64,000 nucleotides of DNA from DASTFY01 sp963829955 (GCA_963829955.1 CAWHKS010000001.1:1-64000); one strand, 5' to 3'; positions 23,262 through 33,010 are shown, counted from the stretch's first letter. The notes: generated by a model from the letters alone, not told the origin. Translations and numbers: made by a program.

Positions 23262-24848
23262 ATGCTCACCGAGCTGGTCGTGCGCGACCTCGGGGTGATC
23301 GAGGAAGCCCATCTCCTGCTGGGCTCGGGGCTCACGGCCGTCACGGGGGAGACAGGGGCCGGCAAGACCCTGCTCGTCGAGGCGATCGATCTGCTGGTCG
23401 GCGGCCGGGCCGACACCGCGTTGGTGCGCTCCGGCGCACCCGAAGGCGTGGTCGAAGGCCGATTCGTGCTCGCCGGCGAGGAGGTCGTGCTCCGGCGGGT
23501 CGTGCCCGCTGACGGCCGTTCGCGCGCCTACGTCGACGGCCGGCTGGCCACGGTGGCAGAGCTGGCCGAGCAGGGCCGGACCCTGGTCGACCTGCACGGC
23601 CAGCACAGCCACCAGAGCCTGCTGGCCGCGGTCACGCAGCGGGCCGCCCTCGACCACTTCGCCGGGTCCGACCTGGGCGCGCTCACCGCGGCGCGCCAGC
23701 ACCTGCGGGACATCGACGCTGCCATTGCCGCGCTCGGCGGCGACAGCCACAGCCGCGCCCGCGAGCTGGACCTGCTCCGCTATCAGGTGGAGGAGCTGGC
23801 GGCCGCCGACCTGCAGGATCCGGACGAGGACGACCGCCTGGACGCCGAGGAGGACGCGCTGGCCGGCGTGATCGCCCACCGGGAGGCGGCCATGCAGGCC
23901 CTCGAGGCTCTCGGTGAGGACGGTGCCCGCGATGCGCTGTCGGCCGCCGCCGGCACCCTGGCGGGCCGAGGTCCGTTCGGGGTCGTGCACGATCGCCTCA
24001 TGGCGCTCGGCGTGGAGCTCGACGATCTCGTCGGAGAGCTGCGGACCGGCCTGGAGGCCCTCGAAGAGGACCCCGCCCGCCTCGAGGAGGTCCGGGTCCG
24101 ACGGCAGCTCCTGCACGAGCTGCGCCGGAAGTACGGCGACACGCTGGCCGACGTGATGTCCTATCGGGCGGAAGCGGACGCGCGCCTGGCCGACCTGGCC
24201 TCGCACGACGAGCGCCTGGCTTCCCTCGAGGCCGAGCGGACAGCGGCCCTCGCCACTGAGACCAAGGCAGCCAAGGCCGTGGGCACGGCGCGCCGCGCCG
24301 CGGCCCCGGAGCTCGGCCAGGCCGTGCAGTCGCACCTCGGCGAGCTCGCCATGGGGAAGGCACAGGTCGATGTCACGGTGTCGGAGGATCCCGAGGGGCG
24401 GGAGGTGGCCTTCCTGCTGGCCGCGAACCCCGGTGAACCCGCACTCCCCCTGGCCAAGGTGGCCTCGGGCGGCGAGCTGGCTCGCGCCATGCTGTCCCTC
24501 CGGTTGGTGCTGACCGAGGCGCCCGAGACCCTCCTCTTCGACGAGGTGGATGCCGGTATCGGCGGGGAGGCCGCACTGGCCGTCGGCCGGGCGTTGGCCG
24601 GCTTGGGGCAGCGGCACCAGGTCCTCGTCGTCACCCACCTGGCCCAGGTGGCCGCGTTCGCCGAACGGCAGATCGTCGTGGACAAGCACGTCACGGCTGA
24701 CCGCACGCGTGCCGTCGCCCGTGCCGTCGAAGGCGACGATCGCGTGGTGGAGCTGGCCCGCATGCTGTCCGGGCTCAGCGAGAGCGGATCGGCCCGGCTC
24801 CATGCCCTCGAGCTGCTCGACGGCGCGCGAGCGGTGGCCGGATCATGA
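23262..24848 (+). CDS. recN: DNA repair protein RecN
   Basis: 528 residues from ATG 23262 (MLTELVVRDLGVIEEAHLLL). SMC-like ATPase: Walker A VTGETGAGKTLLVEAIDLLV (about residue 28), a long coiled-coil middle, the signature KVASGGELARAMLSLRLVL (about 400), Walker B LLFDEVDAGIGGEAALAV and VVTHLAQVAAFAE. RecN tethers broken DNA ends during double-strand-break repair. A longer upstream frame is element DNA, not protein. The start overlaps the orphan nadK stop. The element has removed its original upstream genes, so its transcription must now begin within or beyond the element. Confidence 0.96.
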   Translation: MLTELVVRDLGVIEEAHLLLGSGLTAVTGETGAGKTLLVEAIDLLVGGRADTALVRSGAPEGVVEGRFVLAGEEVVLRRVVPADGRSRAYVDGRLATVAELAEQGRTLVDLHGQHSHQSLLAAVTQRAALDHFAGSDLGALTAARQHLRDIDAAIAALGGDSHSRARELDLLRYQVEELAAADLQDPDEDDRLDAEEDALAGVIAHREAAMQALEALGEDGARDALSAAAGTLAGRGPFGVVHDRLMALGVELDDLVGELRTGLEALEEDPARLEEVRVRRQLLHELRRKYGDTLADVMSYRAEADARLADLASHDERLASLEAERTAALATETKAAKAVGTARRAAAPELGQAVQSHLGELAMGKAQVDVTVSEDPEGREVAFLLAANPGEPALPLAKVASGGELARAMLSLRLVLTEAPETLLFDEVDAGIGGEAALAVGRALAGLGQRHQVLVVTHLAQVAAFAERQIVVDKHVTADRTRAVARAVEGDDRVVELARMLSGLSESGSARLHALELLDGARAVAGS

Positions 24849-24861
24849 CCGGGACGGTCCG

Positions 24862-26034
24862 GTGAGCGCGGAGCCGGCCGGCCCGCAGCCGGTCGGACCG
24901 GGCGATCGGCTGATCGTCCAGGCCCCGGTGCGCATCGGGCGCCGCACCAAGGACCTGGTCAAGCAGCTGCAGCCCGGCGAGATCGCGGTGATCGACCACG
25001 CCGATCTCGACCGTGTGGCCGCCGAGGGACTGGTGGAGGCTGCCGCGGTCGCCGTGCTCGATGCCGCACCGTCGATGACCGGCCGGTACCCCAACTACGG
25101 ACCCCTGCTGGTGGTTGCATCCGGAACGGTGTTGGTCGACGACCTGGGCGCGGCCCTCCTCGACGTGCTCAACGACGGCGACGTGGTCACCGTGGTCGAC
25201 AACCAGGTGTGGCGCGGCGGCGAGCTCCTGGCCACCGGTGCGCTGCGGGAGCTGAACGAGCTGGAAGCGCGCGTCGAGCAGGCCCGCCACACCATGGGCG
25301 CCGAGCTCGAGCGCTTCGCCACCAACACGCTGCAGTACCTGCGGGGTGAGCACCACCTGGCCACCGACGACCCCGATCTCCCTCCCGTCAAGGTGTCGTT
25401 CCGTGACCGTCACGCGCTCGTCGTGGTCAGGGGCGTGGACTACCGCGAGGATCTGGCCGCACTCAAGCGGTCCGGCTACCTCCGCGAGGTGAAGCCGGTG
25501 ATGATCGGCGTCGACGGGGGCGCGGACGCGTTGCTCGAGCAGGGGCTCAAGCCCCACATCATCATCGGCGACTTCGACTCGGTCTCCGACGCCGCCATCC
25601 GCTGCGGCGCGGAGCTCATCGTGCACGCCTACCTGGACGGCAAGGCCCCCGGTGCCGATCGCCTGCAGGCGGCGGGCCTGCCCTATGAGCAGTTCGAGAC
25701 GGCCGGCACGAGCGAGGACATCGCCATGCTCCTCGCGCACGAGCTCGGCGCACAGCTGATCGTGGCCGTCGGCACGCACAACTCGATGGAGGAGTTCCTC
25801 GACAAGGGGCGGGCCGGAATGGCCTCCACCTTCCTCGTCCGTCTCCGCGTGGGTGCCTCGTTGGTGGATGCCAAAGGCGTGAACCGCCTGTACCGGCCGG
25901 TGGTCAAGACCCGCGACATCTCTGTGCTCGTGATCGGCGCCCTGGCGGCCCTGCTCGCCGTCACCCTCGTCAACGAGCCGCTGCGCCTGTGGCTGCGCAG
26001 CCTTTGGACCTACCTCCGCTCCGGGCTCGGCTGA
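24862..26034 (+). CDS. steA: SteA-like cell-division/envelope protein
   Basis: 390 residues from GTG 24862. It carries a thiamine-pyrophosphokinase-like fold with VMIGVDGGADALLEQGLKPH and IIIGDFDSVSDAAI (about residues 215-245), followed by GTSEDIAMLLAHELGA and VAVGTHNSMEEFLDKGRAGM. A hydrophobic segment at about 350-370 anchors it to the membrane. SteA and SteB were described in Corynebacterium as partners in daughter-cell separation. The position after recN and before a MctB/SteB-like gene is the conserved actinobacterial order. Confidence 0.88.
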   Translation: MSAEPAGPQPVGPGDRLIVQAPVRIGRRTKDLVKQLQPGEIAVIDHADLDRVAAEGLVEAAAVAVLDAAPSMTGRYPNYGPLLVVASGTVLVDDLGAALLDVLNDGDVVTVVDNQVWRGGELLATGALRELNELEARVEQARHTMGAELERFATNTLQYLRGEHHLATDDPDLPPVKVSFRDRHALVVVRGVDYREDLAALKRSGYLREVKPVMIGVDGGADALLEQGLKPHIIIGDFDSVSDAAIRCGAELIVHAYLDGKAPGADRLQAAGLPYEQFETAGTSEDIAMLLAHELGAQLIVAVGTHNSMEEFLDKGRAGMASTFLVRLRVGASLVDAKGVNRLYRPVVKTRDISVLVIGALAALLAVTLVNEPLRLWLRSLWTYLRSGLG

Positions 26035-27056
26035 TGATCAACATCCGCTACCACGTCTACAGCCTCGTGGCCGTGTTCCTCGCGCTGGCCATCGGCGTCG
26101 CCGCCGGTTCCACGGTCGTGCAACGGTCGGTCGTCGACAACCTGCGCAGCACGCAAGGGCGCATCGAGCAGAACCTGGACGAGCTGGAAGCGCAGAACGC
26201 CGAGCTCCAGGAGCGCACGGGCGCCCTCGAGGGCAGGGAGGGATCGCTCATCGACGAGGGTCCGGCGGCGTTGCTGGCGGGCAAGCTCACCGGCCAGCCC
26301 CTCGTGCTGCTCCGGACGGAGGGCACGCCTGGGGGAGCGGTGGACCGGGTGCGGGCCGTGCTCGAAGTGGCCGGCGCCGAGGTCGTGGCCGACGTCGAGC
26401 TGCGCGCCGCGGTGAACGATCCCGAGGTGCTGGCCGCCGCGGGCTCCGAGCTCGGGATCGTGGTGGACGACGGAGATCCGGACCAGCTGCAGGCAGCCAT
26501 CGGCCAGCAGCTCGGGGAGGCGATCGTCGCCGTCCACGACGAGGAGGCTTCGGAACGACCGTCCGGAGAGCTGCTCCCCGACACCGCACCGACCACGGAG
26601 GCGCCGGCGGCCGAGAGCGCGATCGAGCTCGAGGAGCTGCTGCGCCAGCTCGACGATCTGGGGGTTCTCTCCTTCCGGGGTCCGCTGGGGGAAGAGGGCG
26701 TGACGACGGCCGGCGCTGACCTCGTCGTCCTCGGTGGTCCGACGACGGACATGGACCCTGTCCCGTTCCTGGACGGCATGCTGAGCCTGGTTGCCGCTGA
26801 AGCCGGGCCGATGGCGGCCGCGGCCGATGCCGCCCTCGACGAGCCGCCCCCGGAGGGCGAGGAGGCGCGGGGCATCGTGCCGACCGTCCGCGGGGACGGC
26901 CGGCTGCGGGACGCAGTGACGACGGTCGACCACGTCGCCGACTTCGCGGGGCTGAGCGCGCTCGTCCTCGGACTGGCCGACCTGGACCTGGGGCAGGTGG
27001 GACACTTCGGCGTGGACGACGGCGCGGACAGCGTCCTGCCGCCCCGGCGCTCGTGA
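26034..27056 (+). CDS. SteB/MctB-like copper-transporter family protein
   Basis: 340 residues from ATG 26034, overlapping the steA stop (TGATG). The N-terminus MINIRYHVYSLVAVFLALAI, continuing GVAAGSTVVQ, is a single membrane anchor with the family's conserved IRYHxxSLxAVFLALxxG signature. A coiled coil (about residues 40-75) and an exported domain follow. Family members are called copper transporter MctB in mycobacteria and SteB in corynebacteria; the coupling to steA favours the SteB role here. Confidence 0.85.
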   Translation: MINIRYHVYSLVAVFLALAIGVAAGSTVVQRSVVDNLRSTQGRIEQNLDELEAQNAELQERTGALEGREGSLIDEGPAALLAGKLTGQPLVLLRTEGTPGGAVDRVRAVLEVAGAEVVADVELRAAVNDPEVLAAAGSELGIVVDDGDPDQLQAAIGQQLGEAIVAVHDEEASERPSGELLPDTAPTTEAPAAESAIELEELLRQLDDLGVLSFRGPLGEEGVTTAGADLVVLGGPTTDMDPVPFLDGMLSLVAAEAGPMAAAADAALDEPPPEGEEARGIVPTVRGDGRLRDAVTTVDHVADFAGLSALVLGLADLDLGQVGHFGVDDGADSVLPPRRS

Positions 27057-27069
27057 CCGGACCCGACGA

Positions 27070-28719
27070 GTGAAAGGGCCTGGCGAAGTGCCCGAGCTGG
27101 GGGGCGCCACCGAAGACACGGCCGGGTTGACCAGCCGGCCCGGGGGCGAAGAGGCACTCGGCCGGTACACGGCCACCATCGCCTCGCTGACGCTCGTCTC
27201 CAGGGTCAGCGGGTTCGCGCGCATCGTCGTCGTCACCGCGGTGCTCGGGACAACGGCGCTGGGCGACCTCTACCAGACGGCCAACCTCGTCCCGAACATC
27301 CTGTTCGAGCTGTTCGCGGCGGGCAGCGTCCAGGCTGTCATGGTCCCGGCCCTGGTCGCCGCGGACGAGCGCGGGCGCGGCGCGCCGGTGCTCGCCAACG
27401 CCGTGCTCGGCTGGCTGCTGGCCACACTCGGAGCGCTCACCGCTGTCGCGCTCGTCGCCACGCCCGCCCTGATGGCCCTGCTCACCGCCGCCGAACCCGA
27501 CGCTGAACTCCGAGCCGACAAAGCGGCGCTCGGCAGCCGCTTCCTCGCCATCTTCCTCGCGCAACTCCTCTTCTATGCCATGGGCCTCGTCGCCACCGCA
27601 CTGCTCCAGGCGCGGCGCCACTTCGCCGCGCCCGCCGTCGCGCCGCTCGTCAACAACGTGGTGGTGATCGGCGCCTACCTGCTGTTCGCGGCCCTGCGGG
27701 GAGGCGAGCCGCCGTCGCTCTCGCTGTCGGCCTTGGAGCTCGCCGTCCTGGCCGGCGGAACGACGTTGGGGGTGGTCGCCTTCACGGCCGTGCCGGTCGT
27801 GGCCGCAGCCCGGACCGGCGTGCGCTGGCGACCGAATGTGCGACGTGACCCCGCCGTGGCCAGCCTCGCCAGGGACGGCGCGTGGGCCGGCGTCTACCTC
27901 GGGCTCACCCAACTCCTGACCCTCGGCGTGCTGGTGCTCGGCAACGGCGCCGACGGCACGGTTGCCCGCTTCGCGTTCGCGTTCGCGTTCTTCCAACTGC
28001 CCTACGCGCTGATCGCCGTGCCGGTGGCGACCGCCCGCTTCCCGGCCATGTCGAGCGCGGTGCTGGACCGGGCACGCGACCGTCTCGCAGCGCTCGTGGC
28101 CGACGGCGTGGTGACGACCGTGGCCGGCTGCGCGCTGGCCACGGCGGCTCTGGTCGCCCTCGCCTGGCCGCTCGTCAGGCTGACGGCCTTCGGTGAGGTC
28201 GCCGGCACCGCGCTGGCACCGCTCGCCCACGCCGTCGCCGCGTTCGCGCCCGGCCTGGTCGGGTACGGCTTGTTCTTCCTGCTCACGCGGGTGCGCTACG
28301 CGCAGGGCGATGTCCGCAGCCCGACCCTGGCCAACGCCCTCGTGGCGGCGAGCGGGCTCGTGGGGATGGTCGTTGCTTCGGCCGCGGTGGCCGACGAGGA
28401 GCGGGCCGCGGCGCTGGCCGCCGCCTACGGAGCTGCCCACCTCGTCGGCGCGGTGGTCCTGGGTGTCGTCACCGAACGCTCGCTGCCCGAGCTGAGGGGG
28501 CTCGGGGTGCTCCGGGGGATCGTGGCCGGGCTCGGCGCCGCCGCCGTGGCCGCGCTGGCGATGGTGGCGGTGGCCGACCTCCTCGATGCCGGCGGCCGGG
28601 CGGGCGCGCTGCTCACGCTGGCGGTCGCCGGCCTCGTGGGTGTCGGACTCTTCGCGTTGACCCTCCCGGTGGCCGCGGGCCGGTCGTGGCGGGTGCTGCT
28701 CGGAGCGCGCGGTGCCTGA
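27070..28719 (+). CDS. murJ: MurJ-family lipid II flippase-like membrane protein
   Basis: 549 residues from GTG 27070, with about 14 predicted membrane segments. The N-terminal LTLVSRVSGFARIVVVTAVL and DLYQTANLVPNILFELFAAG are MurJ/MVF signatures, as is AVMVPALVAADERG. MurJ moves lipid II across the membrane for peptidoglycan synthesis. The C-terminus is short, without the kinase-like extension seen in mycobacterial MviN. It overlaps the glycosyltransferase start by 8 bases. Confidence 0.88.
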   Translation: MKGPGEVPELGGATEDTAGLTSRPGGEEALGRYTATIASLTLVSRVSGFARIVVVTAVLGTTALGDLYQTANLVPNILFELFAAGSVQAVMVPALVAADERGRGAPVLANAVLGWLLATLGALTAVALVATPALMALLTAAEPDAELRADKAALGSRFLAIFLAQLLFYAMGLVATALLQARRHFAAPAVAPLVNNVVVIGAYLLFAALRGGEPPSLSLSALELAVLAGGTTLGVVAFTAVPVVAAARTGVRWRPNVRRDPAVASLARDGAWAGVYLGLTQLLTLGVLVLGNGADGTVARFAFAFAFFQLPYALIAVPVATARFPAMSSAVLDRARDRLAALVADGVVTTVAGCALATAALVALAWPLVRLTAFGEVAGTALAPLAHAVAAFAPGLVGYGLFFLLTRVRYAQGDVRSPTLANALVAASGLVGMVVASAAVADEERAAALAAAYGAAHLVGAVVLGVVTERSLPELRGLGVLRGIVAGLGAAAVAALAMVAVADLLDAGGRAGALLTLAVAGLVGVGLFALTLPVAAGRSWRVLLGARGA

Positions 28720-29842
28720 GCCGGCGACCGACCGCACGGCGACCGTGCTGCAGGTGCTCGGGCCGTCTACGGGCGGGATCCGGCGTCACGTCGGCGCACT
28801 CTCCGCTGCGCTCGAGGCCGACGGCTGGCGGGTGGCGGTGGCCGGTCCCGAGGGCGTCCTCGACGGCATCCGGCCGATCGACGTCGTCGTCCCGATCCCG
28901 TCCAGCCTGCAGCCGGGCGGGCTGCTGCGCGCCGCCCGGCGGCTGCGCCATGCGCAGGCCCGCAGCGCCGGGATCGGGATCGTGCACGCCCACGGCCTCA
29001 AAGCGGGGTGGCTGGCGGTGGTGAGCGGTCGGGGGCGCCGACGGCGACCGCCCGTGGTCGTCACCGTCCACAACTTGATCCTCAATGAGACGAGCGGCCG
29101 GGCCGCCCGGATCATGCGGGTGCTGGAGAGGGCCGTGTTCAGGCGGGCCGACGCTCTGGTCGCGGTCTCGCCCGAGGTCGGTGGCTATGTGCAGCAGCAC
29201 ACCAGCCGCCCGGTCCGGGTGATCCGCCCCGTCGGCCCGGTGCCGGTCGCCGTCCGGCCCGCGGCCGAGGTCCGTGAGCGCCTCGGCGCCCGTCCCGGCC
29301 AACCTCTCGTGGTCTGCGTCGCCCGCCTCCACCCGCAGAAGGGCCTGCCCACGCTGGTGGACGCCACCGAGCTGCTCGTCGGGTCCGGGGTCGGGGTGCG
29401 GGTGGCCATCGTGGGCGAAGGTCCGCTGGCCAGCGAGCTCACGGCGCTGATCCACCGCAAGGGGCTCGACGCCACGGTCGCCCTCGTGGGCCCGAGCGAC
29501 AACGCGCCCGACGAGCTGGCCGTCGCCGACGTGGTGGCCATCCCGTCGGTCTGGGAGTCGGGCCCGCTGGTGCTGGCCGAGGCCCTGGAGCTGGGCCGGC
29601 CCGTGGTGGCCACTCCGGTCGGTCTGGTGCCGGAGGTGGTCCGGGAGGGCGAGAGCGGTCGCATCGTGCCCGTCGGCGACGCTCGGGCCCTGGCCGCCGC
29701 CATCGCCGACCTCCTCGCCGACCCCGCGGGCGCGGCGGCGATGGCGGCCGCCGGGCGCCAGGCCGTCGAACAGGTGTGGGGAGCCGAGGCGCTCGTGGAG
29801 GCCACCGAGGCGCTGTACCGCGACCTCATGGCCGGCCGATGA
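28712..29842 (+). CDS. Family 4 glycosyltransferase (GT-B fold)
   Basis: 376 residues from GTG 28712. The N-terminus has LQVLGPSTGGIRRHVGALSA, the donor-binding half has LVVCVARLHPQKGLPTLVDA, and PSVWESGPLVLAEALELGRP supplies the E-x7-E nucleotide-sugar motif (ESGPLVLAE). It is likely to transfer a sugar to a lipid or envelope precursor, given its place between murJ and the WecA-like gene. The sugar and acceptor are unknown. Its stop overlaps the next start (ATGA). Confidence 0.9.
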   Translation: MPEPATDRTATVLQVLGPSTGGIRRHVGALSAALEADGWRVAVAGPEGVLDGIRPIDVVVPIPSSLQPGGLLRAARRLRHAQARSAGIGIVHAHGLKAGWLAVVSGRGRRRRPPVVVTVHNLILNETSGRAARIMRVLERAVFRRADALVAVSPEVGGYVQQHTSRPVRVIRPVGPVPVAVRPAAEVRERLGARPGQPLVVCVARLHPQKGLPTLVDATELLVGSGVGVRVAIVGEGPLASELTALIHRKGLDATVALVGPSDNAPDELAVADVVAIPSVWESGPLVLAEALELGRPVVATPVGLVPEVVREGESGRIVPVGDARALAAAIADLLADPAGAAAMAAAGRQAVEQVWGAEALVEATEALYRDLMAGR

Positions 29843-32106
29843 GACGGGCCCTCCGGGCCGCCGCCGCCGGCGGCGCGGCCTTCGTCGCGCTGGTCGTGGG
29901 CGGAGCCGCTCCGGCGGCGGCGCAAGGCGACGGCGCGGACGCCGAGCCGCCCGGCCGGGTGCTCGTCGTGTCGATGCCGCGCCTCGTCTGGCAGGACGTG
30001 GCCGACCTGGCCCCGCCCAACCTGGTGTCCCTCCTCGAGCAGTCGGCGGTGGCGTCCCTGTCGGTCCGGGCCATCGGCCCCCGCACCGATCTCGGCGAGG
30101 GCTACGTCACGCTCGGCGCCGGCAACCGGGCGCGGGTCCAGCGCGACCGCGCCGGCGACGCCGTCGACGCCGACGAGACACTCGGACCCAACAGCGGCGC
30201 CGAGCTGTACCGCGCCGTGACCGGCGAGGACCCCGGGGACGCCGCCGTGCTCTCCCTGGCCATCGGCGACGCGGTGGCCGACGCCGACCGGCTGCTCTAC
30301 GGCTCGGCGCCCGGGGCGATGGGCCAGGCCATCAGCGACGCCGGGCTCTCGGCAGCGGTCATCGCCAACGCCGATGGCGGCCCGCCTCTCGGGGCGGACG
30401 AGCGCCACCGCGAGGCCGCGCTGGCCATGATGGACGAGACGGGCCGGGTGGCCGGCGGCACCGTCGGGAGCCAACTCGGCGTGGTCGACCTCACCGCTCC
30501 AGGCGGGCGGAGGATGGATACCGAGGCCGTGCTGGCCGCCTTCGACGAGGCCTGGGAGAGCAGCAGCAGTGCAGTGTTGGTGGAGATGTCCGACCTCGAG
30601 CGGGCCGATCGCAACGGCCTCCCGCCGACTGGTCCCGAGCGTGCCGCGGGGCTGGCGACCCCCCTGGCCGAAGCCGACGAGCTGCTCGGCGAGCTGCTCG
30701 AGCGGGTCGACCTCAGCCGTGACCGCGTGCTGGTGGTGAGTCCGGCGGCGCCGGGGAACTTCGGGCGGCTCACCGCGTTCGCCATAGCCGGTCGCGACAT
30801 CGAGCCGGGCCGCGCCCGCAGCGCGACCACCCGACGCGACGGTTTCGTCACCCTTCCCGACGTCGGGGCGACTGTGCTCGACTCACTCGGCCTCGACCTG
30901 CCCGACAGCATGAACTCGACGGCCATCACCTCGTCCGGCGGTTCACCGTTCGTCATCGACGACGCAGCCCGCCTGGCCGACGTCGACGAGATCAGCCGTT
31001 TCCGCGACCGCACGGTCGGTCCGGTCAGCGTCGTCTACATCGTGCTCCAGGTCCTCGCTTACGGCTTGGCCGCCCTCGCCCTGGCCCGTCGCTCCCGCCG
31101 TCTCGGGCAGCTCGTGGGATGGGCGGCGCTCGTCGTCCTCGCCACCCCGATCGTCGCCTTCCTCTCGGGCCTGTGGCGGTACGACCGCCTCGGGCTGGTT
31201 CCGTACGTCGTGGCCGTCTTCGTCTTCGCCACCCTGGTGGCCGCCATGGCCCGGGTGACCCGGCGGTACCACGACTTCCTCCCCGCGCTCACGCTGGTGG
31301 CGGTGAATTGGCTCCTCCAACTCGTCGATGTGGCACTTGGCAGCGGCCTGCAGCTCAACACCCCGTTCGGGTACTCACCCATCGTGGCCGGCCGGTTCCA
31401 GGGCTTCGGCAACCTGGCCTTCGCCATCCTCGCCGCCAGCGCGATCGTGGTGGCCACGGGGGCGTTGAGCCTCCGCCAGCCGGCGTGGCCGGCCGACGCC
31501 GCCGTGGGCTACCACACGCCGCGAGCGAACCTCTGGTGGGCGGCCGGCGTGTTGACCGTCACCTTTCTGGTCGACGGCCTGCCCTCGATGGGAGCCGACG
31601 TCGGCGGCGTGCTGGCCACAGTGCCGGCCTTCGCACTGGTCCTCGTCCTCCTGGCCGGGTGGCGGGTCAGCATCGTGAAGGTGGTCGTCGTCGGCGCGGT
31701 GACCGTGGCCGCGCTCGGCGCGTTGGCCGCCCTCGACCTGTCCCGCCCAGTGTCGAGCCGGACCCACCTCGGCCGGTTCGCGCAACGGCTGGCCGACGGC
31801 GACGCCGGCATCGTGGTCGAGCGCAAGTTGCAGTCCAACCTGTCGATTCTCACCTCCAGCGTGTGGACGTGGCTGGTCCCGGCCTGCCTCGCCTTCGTCG
31901 CCTTCCTGGCCCTGCGCCGGACCGGCTACCTGCACCGGCTCCAGCGACGGGTGCCCGGGGTGCGAGCCTGCCTGCTCGGTGCGCTCGTCGTCGGCACCCT
32001 CGGGTTCGCACTGAACGACTCCGGCGTGGCCGTGCCCGCGATGATGTTCGGCATCGTGCTGCCCTGGGTGGTCTGGCTGCTCCTGGAGACGGAGCGGGCG
32101 CCGTGA
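29839..32106 (+). CDS. Membrane protein with an exported alkaline-phosphatase-like domain
   Basis: 755 residues from ATG 29839. A signal-like segment (residues 1-30, ending PAAAQ) precedes a domain of about 330 residues outside the membrane. This contains RVLVVSMPRLVWQDVADLAP, LGPNSGAELYRAV and RVLVVSPAAPGNFGRLTAFA, resembling the alkaline-phosphatase superfamily core without obvious metal ligands. From about residue 395 there are about 10 membrane segments. Similar proteins occur in actinobacteria next to envelope genes. The catalytic status and role are unknown; an envelope polymer assembly role is inferred from the operon. Confidence 0.75.
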   Translation: MRRALRAAAAGGAAFVALVVGGAAPAAAQGDGADAEPPGRVLVVSMPRLVWQDVADLAPPNLVSLLEQSAVASLSVRAIGPRTDLGEGYVTLGAGNRARVQRDRAGDAVDADETLGPNSGAELYRAVTGEDPGDAAVLSLAIGDAVADADRLLYGSAPGAMGQAISDAGLSAAVIANADGGPPLGADERHREAALAMMDETGRVAGGTVGSQLGVVDLTAPGGRRMDTEAVLAAFDEAWESSSSAVLVEMSDLERADRNGLPPTGPERAAGLATPLAEADELLGELLERVDLSRDRVLVVSPAAPGNFGRLTAFAIAGRDIEPGRARSATTRRDGFVTLPDVGATVLDSLGLDLPDSMNSTAITSSGGSPFVIDDAARLADVDEISRFRDRTVGPVSVVYIVLQVLAYGLAALALARRSRRLGQLVGWAALVVLATPIVAFLSGLWRYDRLGLVPYVVAVFVFATLVAAMARVTRRYHDFLPALTLVAVNWLLQLVDVALGSGLQLNTPFGYSPIVAGRFQGFGNLAFAILAASAIVVATGALSLRQPAWPADAAVGYHTPRANLWWAAGVLTVTFLVDGLPSMGADVGGVLATVPAFALVLVLLAGWRVSIVKVVVVGAVTVAALGALAALDLSRPVSSRTHLGRFAQRLADGDAGIVVERKLQSNLSILTSSVWTWLVPACLAFVAFLALRRTGYLHRLQRRVPGVRACLLGALVVGTLGFALNDSGVAVPAMMFGIVLPWVVWLLLETERAP

Positions 32107-32969
32107 CGGTCGTCGTCGGCTTCGTCGGCGCGCTGCTCCTGGCCATCGTCTGCTGGCGGCTGCTGCGGCCGATGCTGGCCGGACCCGCGTTCCAGCGGGA
32201 GAACTTCCGGGGCGCGCAACTGCCCGTCGCCGCCGGGCTGGTCGTGGTACTGGCCGTCCTGGCGATGGCGTTCCTCCTCACCCCGGTCGTGCTCTGGTCG
32301 GACGACGGTCCGCTCGTCGGCCGTTCGGTCACCGGCGCGGTGATCCTGACCGTCGGCTTCGGGCTCTTCGGGCTCCTCGACGACCTGATCGGCACCGGAG
32401 GCCGCCGTGGCTTCCGGGGACATCTGGGCGCGCTGGCGCACGGCGAACTGACGACGGGCCTGCTCAAGCTGGTCGGGGGCGGGCTCGTGGCGATCGTGGT
32501 CGCGTTCCCGCTGGTGCGGGACGATGAGAGTTGGCCATGGGTCGGCGGCTCCCTGCCCCGACTCGTCGCCGCCGCCCTCGTCATCGCCCTGGCCGCCAAC
32601 CTCGGGAACCTCCTGGACCGGGCGCCGGGCCGGGTGGGCAAGGTCAGCCTCATCGTGTTCGTCGTGCTGGCCGCGGTGTCGCGGCTGGACTTGGACCTGG
32701 TCGGGCCGGCGCTGATCGCCGGGGCCGGAGCCGGCATGCTGTCGCCCGACCTCCGGGAGCGCTGCATGCTCGGCGACACCGGCGCCAACGTCCTCGGCGC
32801 CGGGGCAGGCCTCGGCTTCGTGGCCGTCACCGGTCCGGGAGCGTGGTGGATCGGCGTCGTGGTGCTGGCGGCGCTCAACGTCGTCAGCGAGCGGGTCAGC
32901 TTCAGCCAGGTGATCGCCCGCACCCCGCCGTTGCAATGGTTCGACCGGCTCGGCGCCCGTCCCCGCTGA
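32103..32969 (+). CDS. WecA/MraY-like polyprenyl-phosphate sugar-1-phosphate transferase
   Basis: 288 residues from GTG 32103, overlapping the preceding stop (GTGA). Family motifs are FGLLDDLIGTGGRRGFRGHL (the DD magnesium motif), NLGNLLDRAPGRVGK (the NxxNxxDG-type loop, here NLLDRAPGR) and CMLGDTGANVLGA (GDxGA). About nine membrane segments are predicted, fewer than in typical family members. It probably loads a sugar phosphate on undecaprenyl phosphate. It is the last gene of the recN-to-envelope operon. Confidence 0.82.
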   Translation: MTVVVGFVGALLLAIVCWRLLRPMLAGPAFQRENFRGAQLPVAAGLVVVLAVLAMAFLLTPVVLWSDDGPLVGRSVTGAVILTVGFGLFGLLDDLIGTGGRRGFRGHLGALAHGELTTGLLKLVGGGLVAIVVAFPLVRDDESWPWVGGSLPRLVAAALVIALAANLGNLLDRAPGRVGKVSLIVFVVLAAVSRLDLDLVGPALIAGAGAGMLSPDLRERCMLGDTGANVLGAGAGLGFVAVTGPGAWWIGVVVLAALNVVSERVSFSQVIARTPPLQWFDRLGARPR

Positions 32970-33010
32970 GGTCAACCCGTACCATCCGCGGGCCTCGGGA
33001 TCGGCCGCGG

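Noticed and set aside
23223..24803. Minus-strand frame covering recN
   Set aside because: Antisense shadow of a gene with intact SMC-type motifs.
26287..28737. Long minus-strand frame opposite steB and murJ
   Set aside because: Antisense shadow without motifs; the + strand genes are clear.
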